Shown here one piece after another: positions 26,550-34,935 of a stretch of 34,935 bases of DNA (the first letter of the stretch is position 1; every line of letters starts with the position of its first letter). The position numbers and the translations under genes are program-made. The notes below the pieces were generated by a model. That model was not told where the DNA came from. It saw only the letters and a list, made by a program, of their open reading frames with translations, and made no database searches. Source of the stretch: Acidobacteriota bacterium (GTDB lineage Bacteria; Acidobacteriota; Blastocatellia; Pyrinomonadales; Pyrinomonadaceae); the NCBI GenBank assembly GCA_020200235.1, contig JAIVJC010000150.1, positions 1 to 34,935 of the forward strand, given 5' to 3'.

Positions 26550-29072
26550 GTGCAAAGCTCCGCCTCCTCAGTGAATCAGGTCATTCGCGACGCCCACGAA
26601 TCCCCGCCCGTGCTCTACGCCGAGGTCGCAGTCCCCTTGCGAGTGCAGGGGACGTTCACGTACCGGCTGCCCGAAGCCCTGCGCGAAGAGGCACGTGTCG
26701 GCTCGCGTCTGCTCGTCCCGTTCGGCCGGCAGTTGATCACGGGCTACGTCGTCGCGCTGCACGAGGAGCTTGACGCGGCGGTCGAAGTCGCCGACGCGGA
26801 GATCAAGGACGCCGAAGAGCTGCTCGACGCAGAGCCGCTCTTCACGCCGGATGTGTTGGAGATCACACGCTGGATCGCGGACTACTACGCCGCGCCGTGG
26901 GGCGAGGTCTTGAAAGCCGCGCTGCCCGCGGGTCTGAACGCGACGGTCGAGCGCGTGCTCTCGATCACGGCGGAGGGGCGCGACGAGCTGGCGCGTCTGC
27001 CCGCGCGCAGAGCCGCGGCGGCGAAGACGCAGGCTCTGCGCCTGCTCGCCGAAGGGTCGGAGCTGCCGCTGCGCCGGCTCGCGCAGGAGTTCGGTCAGGC
27101 GCGCGCACTCTCGCTCACGCGGCAGCTGGAGCGGGCGGGCTGGCTCACGGTCGTCCAGCGCCAGCGCAGCGCGCAGGCGCGAGCCAAGCGGCGCAAAGCC
27201 GTCAGGCTTTTACCCGTCGAGCGGCACGAGAACGGCGCGGCGCGCGCGCTGACGGAGGCGCAGAGCCGCGTCGTCGAAACCCTGATCGCGCGCGGCGGTG
27301 AGCTGCTCTTCTCCGAGCTGCTCGACGCGGCTCAGGCGGGCGCGTCCACCGTGCAGACGCTCGAACGACGCGGCGTCGTCGAGATCATCGTCCGCGACGT
27401 GCGGCGCGATCCGCTCGCGCGCGCCGTGCTGCCCCCGGATCAGAAGTTGACGCCCACCGGGGAGCAGCGCGCGGCGCTCGACGAGATCGAGGCTGGGATC
27501 GCCGAACGCGCCTACCGCGCTTTTCTGCTGCACGGCGTGACGGGGAGCGGCAAGACCGAGATTTACATCCGCGCCATGCGCGCCGCGCTCGAACAGGGTA
27601 GAGCCGCGATGATGCTCGTCCCCGAGATCGCGCTCACGCCCGTCTTCTCGCGGCGGCTCCGCGCCCACTTCGGCGACGAGGTCGCCATCTTCCATTCGTC
27701 CCTGACCACGGGCGAGCGGTTCGACGAGTGGAGCCGCATCAAGCGGGGCGAAGCGCGCGTCGTCATCGGCACCCGCTCGGCGGTCTTCGCGCCCGTCCGC
27801 GACCTCGGCGTGATCGTCGTCGACGAGGAGCACGAGTCTTCTTACAGGCAGCAGGAGTCGCCCTACTACCACGGGCGCGACACCGCCGTGATGCGCGCGC
27901 ACCGCGAGCGCGCCGTCGTCGTCCTCGGCTCCGCCACGCCCTCGCTCGAATCGTTCCACAACGCGCGCGCCGGAAAATACCGCTACCTCCAGCTCTCGAA
28001 GCGCATCGCCGACCGCGCGATGGCGCGCGCCGAGATCGTGGACATGCGCGAGGTCTTCGCGCGCGAGGGCAAGCAGGTGGCGCTCTCGGAAGACTTGTTG
28101 CGCGCCATCGGCGAGACGCACGCGCGCGGCGAGCAGTCGATAGTTCTCTTGAACCGGCGCGGCTACTCGGCCTTCGTCCTCTGCCGCTCGTGCGGCGAGC
28201 GCATGCAGTGCCCGAACTGCGACGTGACGCTCACCTTCCACCAGCGCGAGCGCAGCCTCGTCTGCCACTACTGCGACTTCCGGCAGCGACCGCCGACGCA
28301 GTGCCCGGCGTGCAAGGGTCAATACATTTTTTACGTCGGGGAGGGCACGGAGCAGATCGAGGAGTTGATCCGGGGGAAGTTCCCTTCCATGCGGATCGCG
28401 CGGCTCGACCGCGACACGACCTCGCGGCGCCACACCTACGAGGAGGCGATCCTGCGCTTCGCCGCGGGCGAGCTGGACATGCTCGTCGGCACGCAGATGA
28501 TCGCGAAGGGGCACGACTTCCCGAACGTCACGCTCGTCGGCGTCGTCTCCGTGGACGCGGGACTCGCGATGCCCGACTTCCGCGCGTCCGAGCGCACGTT
28601 CCAGCTCATCACGCAGGTCGCGGGTCGCGCGGGTAGAGGCGACCGCGCCGGGCGCGTCATCATCCAGACCTACCACCCGCAGCACTACGCCCTGCGCCAC
28701 GCTTGCGCGCAGGACTACGACGGGTTCTACGACGAGGAGATCCGCTACCGCAAGAACCTGAGCTATCCGCCCTTCGTCTCGCTCGCCGCGCTGCTGGTGC
28801 GAGGGAGCGAGCTGGGGCGCACGCTCGCGACCGCCGAGACGTTGAAGGACGCGCTCGACGGGGCGAACGCGGATCGCTCCTGCCGCGTGCTCGGTCCCGC
28901 GCCCGCGCCGCTCGCGCGTCTGCGCGGCGAGCACCGCATCCAGATACTCCTGAAGTCGCGGAGCCGCCCGCGACTGCGTAACGTCCTCGACCTCGCGCTC
29001 GCCGACGCAGCCGCGCGCGGCTGCGATCTGCACGCCGTCAACGTCGAGATCGATCCCGTGAATTTGATGTGA
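26550..29072 (+). CDS. priA: Primosomal protein N' (replication restart helicase PriA)
   Basis: LLHGVTGSGKTEIYIRAM, VDEEHESSYRQQESPYYHGRD, zinc-binding CRSCGERMQCPNCDVTLTFHQRERSLVCHYCDFRQRPPTQCPAC, GTEQIEELI. GTG start. Confidence 0.96.
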   Translation: MQSSASSVNQVIRDAHESPPVLYAEVAVPLRVQGTFTYRLPEALREEARVGSRLLVPFGRQLITGYVVALHEELDAAVEVADAEIKDAEELLDAEPLFTPDVLEITRWIADYYAAPWGEVLKAALPAGLNATVERVLSITAEGRDELARLPARRAAAAKTQALRLLAEGSELPLRRLAQEFGQARALSLTRQLERAGWLTVVQRQRSAQARAKRRKAVRLLPVERHENGAARALTEAQSRVVETLIARGGELLFSELLDAAQAGASTVQTLERRGVVEIIVRDVRRDPLARAVLPPDQKLTPTGEQRAALDEIEAGIAERAYRAFLLHGVTGSGKTEIYIRAMRAALEQGRAAMMLVPEIALTPVFSRRLRAHFGDEVAIFHSSLTTGERFDEWSRIKRGEARVVIGTRSAVFAPVRDLGVIVVDEEHESSYRQQESPYYHGRDTAVMRAHRERAVVVLGSATPSLESFHNARAGKYRYLQLSKRIADRAMARAEIVDMREVFAREGKQVALSEDLLRAIGETHARGEQSIVLLNRRGYSAFVLCRSCGERMQCPNCDVTLTFHQRERSLVCHYCDFRQRPPTQCPACKGQYIFYVGEGTEQIEELIRGKFPSMRIARLDRDTTSRRHTYEEAILRFAAGELDMLVGTQMIAKGHDFPNVTLVGVVSVDAGLAMPDFRASERTFQLITQVAGRAGRGDRAGRVIIQTYHPQHYALRHACAQDYDGFYDEEIRYRKNLSYPPFVSLAALLVRGSELGRTLATAETLKDALDGANADRSCRVLGPAPAPLARLRGEHRIQILLKSRSRPRLRNVLDLALADAAARGCDLHAVNVEIDPVNLM

Positions 29073-29093
29073 ACCGCACCCTACAAAAACCCT

Positions 29094-29978
29094 ATGAGAC
29101 TTTCAGAGCTTGCAAAACGGACGGGCGCGACGGTCGAGCCGGCAGATGCCGCCGACGTGGAGATCGAAGGTGCCGCCGGTCTCGACGAAGCCGGGGCGGG
29201 ACACGTCACCTTCCTCTCGAACCCGCGCTACACGCCGCGCGTGCAGACGACGCGCGCCTCCGCGATCTACCTCGCCGAGGGCGTCGAAGCGGGCAGGGAG
29301 ATCGCCGTCCTGCGTGCGCGCGATCCCTACCTCGCCTACACGCGCGCGCTGCGCGTGTTCCACCCCGAGCCCGAGGTCGAGCCCTTCGTGCACCCGTCGG
29401 CGGTGATCGACGAGACGGCGCGCGTTCACGAGTCGGCTCGCGTCGGCGCGTGCGTGGTCGTCGGCAGGGGCGCCGTCGTCGGCGCGGGCGTTCACCTGCA
29501 CCCGAACGTGACGATCTACGACGGGGTCGAGGTCGGCGAGGACTCCGTCATCCACTCCGGCGTCGCGCTGCGCGAGGGCACGCGCGTCGGCGCGCGCGTG
29601 CGCATCCACAACAACGCCGTCATCGGCTCCGACGGGTTTGGCTACGCGAAGGACGAGGAGAGGCGCTGGCTGAAGATTCCGCAGGCGGGGCGGGTCGTCG
29701 TCGAAGACGACGTGGAGATCGGCGCGGGCACGACGATTGATTGCGCGTCGGTCGGCGAGACGCGCATCCGGCGCGGCGCGAAGATCGACAACCTCGTGCA
29801 GATCGGTCACTCGTGCACGGTCGGCGAGGACGCGCTCGTGTGCGCGCAGGTCGGCTTGGCGGGCAGCTCGCACGTCGGCAACCGCGTGATCCTCGCGGGA
29901 CAGGCGGGCGTCGCCGGGCACCTGAGTGTCCTTCACTTCATCGTTCATCGTTCATACTTCATCGTTTGCTTTACGTGA
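29094..29978 (+). pseudogene. lpxD: UDP-3-O-acylglucosamine N-acyltransferase, C-terminally truncated
   Basis: MRLSELAKRTGATVEPADAADVEIEGAAGLDEAGAGHVTFLSNPRY...; LbH repeats; catalytic-His region IDNLVQIGHSCTVGED. After AGQAGVAGHLSV it ends with the repeat-derived tail LHFIVHRSYFIVCFT*. Confidence 0.85.
29931..29970. repeat. Single-arm heptad array (TTCATCG type)
   Basis: cttcact tcatcgt tcatcgt tcatact tcatcgt ttgcttt; no opposite arm found nearby. Confidence 0.85.
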
Positions 29979-30720
29979 CAGCGCCGCCGTCGATGATGAC
30001 GACCTCGCCGTTCATGAAGCTGTTGCGGTCGGAGACCATAAAGGCGGCGTACTCTGCCAGCTCCTCGGGTCGCCCCATGCGCCCCTTCGAGACCCAGAAC
30101 TCGTGCATCTGTAAGAGGCGCTCGGGCAGCGTGTGCGCGAGGTCCGTGTCGAAGATTCCGGCGGCGATGGCGTTGACCGAGATGCCGAAGTTCGCCGCCT
30201 CGCGCGACAGGCACTTGGTGAAGCCGATCATCGCCGCCTTCGACGTGGCGTAGTGGACCGAGGTGGGGAGCGCGCGGATCGCGCCGACCGAGGTGATGTT
30301 GAGGATCGAGCCTTTGCGCTGGCGGATCATCTGCCGGTAGATGGGCTTCGTGACGGCGAAGAGGCTGCCGACGTTCGTCTCGATCACCTCGTCCCACGAG
30401 CGGTCGGTCGTCGTCGCGAAGTTGTCGCCGCGGTTGATCGCCGCGTTGTTGACGAGCACGTCCACGCCGCCCCACTCCTCGACGAGCTGGCGCGTCAGCT
30501 TCTTCATCCCGACGCGATCCGTGACGGAGACTTTGAACGGGTGCGCGCGACGCTGGTGCGCGCGCACTTTTCCGGCGACCTCCTCGGCGAGATCGTCGCG
30601 CGACTGGTAGCTGAACGCCACGTCCGCGCCCTCGCGTGCGAAGACCTCGCACATCGCCGCGCCCAAGCCCCGCGTCCCGCCGGAGATGAACGCGCGCTTA
30701 CCTTCCAGCAGCAGACTCAA
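29971..30720 (-). CDS. Short-chain dehydrogenase/reductase (FabG-like)
   Basis: AFISGGTRGLGAAMCEVFAREGADVAFSYQS, NNAAINRGDNF, YATSKAAMIGFTKCLSREAA, NSFMNGEVVIIDGGAVT. Confidence 0.94.
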   Translation of the reverse strand: MSLLLEGKRAFISGGTRGLGAAMCEVFAREGADVAFSYQSRDDLAEEVAGKVRAHQRRAHPFKVSVTDRVGMKKLTRQLVEEWGGVDVLVNNAAINRGDNFATTTDRSWDEVIETNVGSLFAVTKPIYRQMIRQRKGSILNITSVGAIRALPTSVHYATSKAAMIGFTKCLSREAANFGISVNAIAAGIFDTDLAHTLPERLLQMHEFWVSKGRMGRPEELAEYAAFMVSDRNSFMNGEVVIIDGGAVT

Positions 30721-30847
30721 ATCGGTCGCATCTCCAAAAAAGCCCGCTGCGTGCTTGGAGACGAGCGGGCGGGTTGTCTTGAATGGCTAGATTAAAACTT
30801 GAACCGCCCTCGCCCGTCAACTTCACGCTGCGTGGCGCGCGCGAGAT

Positions 30848-32047
<1,200 letters not shown>

Positions 32048-32094
32048 GGTTAATTTCCGGGAGATATTTTAGCCTGCCTCACAAAACCAGCCGC

Positions 32095-32168
32095 TTAGGC
32101 ATTCACTGTCACGCCGTCAGCCATCGCTTCCTCGCGCTCCAACATCTTGCGTGCCTTCTTCATCTCAC
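32095..32168 (-). pseudogene. Remnant duplicate of the C-terminal end of the neighbouring radical SAM gene
   Basis: Minus-strand EMKKARKMLEREEAMADGVTVNA* aligns without gaps to the end of the 32644-33807 product, EMKKARKTLEREEAKADGLAVKA*. Confidence 0.85.
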
Positions 32169-32174
32169 CGCCAA

Positions 32175-32405
32175 CTAAAGAAGCTGGCGAAACTCTTCGA
32201 CATCGACGCCCGCATCTCGCAGGATACTACGGAGTGTTCCGGGCGGCAGCGTCTTGCCGGAATGCACCGGGATGGTCACTCGTCTCTGATCCGAGTCGCG
32301 CCGCAAGTGGACGTGACTTCCCTTCTGTCTCCGCTTTTCAAATCCCGCACGCTCAAGCGCGCGGATAACTTCGCGACCCTCGACCCGCGGAAGTTTCTCA
32401 CTCAT
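32175..32405 (-). CDS. hicA: HicA-family toxin
   Basis: GREVIRALERAGFEKRRQKGSHVHLRRDSDQRRVTIPVHSGKTLPPGTLRSILRDAGV. Confidence 0.93.
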   Translation of the reverse strand: MSEKLPRVEGREVIRALERAGFEKRRQKGSHVHLRRDSDQRRVTIPVHSGKTLPPGTLRSILRDAGVDVEEFRQLL

Positions 32406-32635
32406 GCCGCGTTCGGGATGGATAGTCTCGTGATGAAGAACGGTTCCGGCTCGTCCGGCACAGTCTCACCGTCTTCGCGCAGGCTCTCGATGTGAAGCGC
32501 CGTCGCCTCGGCGATGTTGGCGCGGGCTTCGTCCACGGTCGCGCCGAACGAGTGGCAGCCGGGCAAGGCGGGCACGAACGCATGAAACCCTTCCTCGTCC
32601 GGCTCGATCACAACAGTGAATTTGTAGTCAGTCAT
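32402..32635 (-). CDS. hicB: HicB-family antitoxin
   Basis: YKFTVVIEPDEEGFHAFVPALPGCHSFGATVDEARANIAEATALHIESLREDGETVP; ATGA overlap with hicA. Confidence 0.92.
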   Translation of the reverse strand: MTDYKFTVVIEPDEEGFHAFVPALPGCHSFGATVDEARANIAEATALHIESLREDGETVPDEPEPFFITRLSIPNAA

Positions 32636-32643
32636 AAGTCAAT

Positions 32644-33807
32644 TTAAGCCTTGACCGCCAGACCGTCAGCCTTCGCTTCCTCGCGCTCCAGAGTCTTGCG
32701 CGCTTTCTTCATCTCGCGCTCCAGACGCTTGATCTTGACGAGGTGCGTCGGGTTGAAAGGAAGCGACGGATAGTAGCTGTTCGACTCGTGCGTGCAGAAG
32801 CACCCGGCGGCCGCCTTCTGGCGGCGCGCCTGCATGGCGGGCGAGAGCCAGAGCTTCTGGAAGTCCCAGTCGAAGTCGCGGAGGTTCCCCACGGCGTCGA
32901 GGTTCTCGCACGAGGAGACCGTGCCCTCGTCGTAGATGACCGCCCCGGCCGTGCCCGCGTAGCAGGTCATCTGCGCCTTCTGCTCTTCCTGCGTCTTGGC
33001 GATCAGCCCGTGCATGTAGATGTCTATTGCCGCTTTGAAGTAGCCGGCGTCGCCGCCGTAGTTGTTCTTAATCGCCGCGTGGCGCGAGTCGTCGTCGATC
33101 ATGGCGGCGAGTCGCGCGTAGCGCGAGTGGTCGATGTCCAGCTCGACCGGATCGGCTGAAGGCGGGCGGATGTAGTTGAAGTTGACCTTGTCGGGCTTCA
33201 AGTCGTACTTCAGAAAGTCGTACCACTCGAAGATCGTGTCCTGGTTCGTGTTCATGAAGCAGGTGCAGGTCTGGATGTCGAGGCGCGGGTACTCGCGCTT
33301 GATCTGCTGGAGCTGGCGCGCCGTGTCAATCGCGATGTCCCACGAGCCGGGCTTCTGCCTGATCTTCTCGTGCTGATCCTTCAAGCCGTCGATGCCGAGC
33401 GCGACCGCGACGTTTAAGTTCGGGCACTCCTGGAGTATGCGCGTCACGTCCGGGATGATGCGCTTCTGAATCTGCCCGTTCGACATCAGGTAGACGGATT
33501 CGAGCTTGTTGTTCTCGTAGAAGGCGCGGACGATCTCGGGCAAATCCTTGCGCGTGAACGGCTCGCCGCCCGCGAGGATGAGGACGCCGAGGTTTCCGCC
33601 CATCGTCTCCGAGATGCGCTGAACCTCATGCGTCTTCATCTGCAACTTCTTGCGCGGGCGGTCGTCCAGCTCCTCCGTGAAGAAGCAGTGCGTGCAGCGC
33701 ATGTCGCAGACCGAGGTGACGAGGATGTTCAAGAGCACCGGCGCGAACGGCTGCTTAGTCGCCAGCTTCCAGTAGCGTTTCAGTAGCTCTTTCGTCGTGA
33801 AATCCAT
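32644..33807 (-). CDS. Radical SAM protein with C-terminal Cys-rich (SPASM-like) region
   Basis: VTSVCDMRCTHCFF (CxxxCxxC), LILAGGEPFTRKDL, C-terminal CENLDAVGNLRDFDWDFQKLWLS...GCFCTHE. Confidence 0.92.
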   Translation of the reverse strand: MDFTTKELLKRYWKLATKQPFAPVLLNILVTSVCDMRCTHCFFTEELDDRPRKKLQMKTHEVQRISETMGGNLGVLILAGGEPFTRKDLPEIVRAFYENNKLESVYLMSNGQIQKRIIPDVTRILQECPNLNVAVALGIDGLKDQHEKIRQKPGSWDIAIDTARQLQQIKREYPRLDIQTCTCFMNTNQDTIFEWYDFLKYDLKPDKVNFNYIRPPSADPVELDIDHSRYARLAAMIDDDSRHAAIKNNYGGDAGYFKAAIDIYMHGLIAKTQEEQKAQMTCYAGTAGAVIYDEGTVSSCENLDAVGNLRDFDWDFQKLWLSPAMQARRQKAAAGCFCTHESNSYYPSLPFNPTHLVKIKRLEREMKKARKTLEREEAKADGLAVKA

Positions 33808-33968
33808 GATTGCCTTTCGAACAAGAAGCGCGGCGCGACCACTAAACTCTCCGCCGCTCGCGTCGCGAACCGCGACGACTCAAACTTTAACAGATGCGCG
33901 CTTTCGCCGCACGTTTCAGCGCGCCGCCGGGCGACTCCCCCGCCCCGCGGCGCGCTCATCCTTTGATG

Positions 33969-34935
33969 CTAGTTCCCGTTCTCGCGGTCGCCGCGAACTC
34001 GGATGCCGAGCGCGCGCATGCGCCGGTAGAGGTGGCTGCGGTCGATGCCCATCAGCTCCGAGGCGCGCGTGACGTTGCCTTCGGCTTCCGCCAGCTTCTG
34101 CCGGATGAACTCGCGCTGGTGCGCCTCGCTCGCCTCCTTGAACGACGAGAATTTCGTCGGCACGGGGGCGGGCTCCTCGCCGCCGAGCGTCGGCAGATCG
34201 ACATCCGAAACCTTCTGCTTCGCGTGCATGATCACCACGCGCTCGATGGTGTTCCTCAGCTCCCGCACGTTCCCCGCCCAGGTGTAGTTTTGCAGCGCCT
34301 CCAGAGCCTCCAGCTCGAACCTCTTGCGCGACTTCCCGTAGGCGCGCGAGAACTTTTCGTTGAAGTGCTCGACTAAGAGCGGCACGTCTTCCAGCCGGTC
34401 GCGCAAGGGTGGGACTTCGAACGGGATGACGTTCAGGCGGTAGAAGAGATCGGGTCGGAAGCTGCCGCGCTCGATCTCCACATCGAGACGCTTGTTCGTC
34501 GCGGCGATAACGCGCACGTCAACTTTGACCTGCTCGTTCGAGCCGACGGGCGAGAACCTCTGCTCTTCGAGCACGCGCAAGACCTTCGCCTGCACGCGCT
34601 GGCTCATGTCGCCGACCTCGTCGAGGAAGAGCGTCGCGCCGTCAGCCAGCTCGAACTTGCCGCGCTTCGCCGAGGTCGCGCCCGTGAACGCGCCGCGGAC
34701 GTGACCCAGCAGCTCCGACTCGATCAGCTCCTCGGGGATCGCCGCGCAGTTCACCTCGACGAACGGCGCGCCCGCCCTGCGCGACTGCGCGTGGATCGCT
34801 CGCGCGACCAGCTCCTTGCCCGTCCCCGACTCGCCGTAGATCAGGACGCGCCCGTCGGTCGGCGCGACCGCGGCGATCTGCTTGCGCAGCGCGCGCATCG
34901 CCACCGACTCGCCGATCATCTGGTACTCCTCGCCC
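33969..34935 (-). CDS. Sigma-54-dependent transcriptional activator (NtrC-type AAA+ and Fis HTH), N-terminus outside window
   Basis: GESGTGKELVARAIHAQSRR Walker A, ESELLGHVRGAFTGAT, GATLFLDEVGDM Walker B, C-terminal VTRASELMGIDRSHLYRRMRALGI. Reading frame is open to the window end. Confidence 0.96.
   Translation of the reverse strand, partial: GEEYQMIGESVAMRALRKQIAAVAPTDGRVLIYGESGTGKELVARAIHAQSRRAGAPFVEVNCAAIPEELIESELLGHVRGAFTGATSAKRGKFELADGATLFLDEVGDMSQRVQAKVLRVLEEQRFSPVGSNEQVKVDVRVIAATNKRLDVEIERGSFRPDLFYRLNVIPFEVPPLRDRLEDVPLLVEHFNEKFSRAYGKSRKRFELEALEALQNYTWAGNVRELRNTIERVVIMHAKQKVSDVDLPTLGGEEPAPVPTKFSSFKEASEAHQREFIRQKLAEAEGNVTRASELMGIDRSHLYRRMRALGIRVRGDRENGN

Noticed and set aside
27210-29033. 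607-aa minus-strand ORF opposite priA
   Set aside because: Low-complexity antisense ORF; PriA on the plus strand has all expected motifs.

Overview
34.9 kb of high-GC bacterial chromosome with mostly housekeeping content. The protein repertoire and repeat style suggest an Acidobacteriota/Blastocatellia-like genome, but that is inference. Confidently read genes: an ALDH, a K+-channel-like protein, aconitase (acnA), a cyclophilin PPIase, dtd, two SDRs, gatB, an NDP-sugar epimerase next to UDP-glucose dehydrogenase, a Tat-exported asparaginase, coaBC, two tandem uracil-DNA-glycosylase-like genes, priA, lpxD, an MGDG-synthase-like glycosyltransferase, a hicBA toxin-antitoxin pair, a radical SAM protein and a sigma-54 activator. 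The most interesting non-coding signal is a family of intergenic elements with 7-nt periodicity, usually paired as inverted arms (for example (GTGATGA)n ... (TCATCAC)n). Six loci carry it with different heptamer sequences. One pair brackets the epimerase gene, and one single-arm copy sits exactly where lpxD loses its conserved C-terminus. Other points of interest: a second UDG-like protein lacking the four Fe-S cysteines and carrying NPAYLLR instead of HPAYLLR; a hicBA module next to a diverged duplicate of the neighbouring radical-SAM gene's 3' end; a broken mtnA (in-frame TAG plus frame-shifting internal deletion); a frameshifted TPR-TonB_C gene; and several long perfect palindromes. No tRNA, rRNA, CRISPR array or transposase was recognised. 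All calls were made by eye, without database searches.
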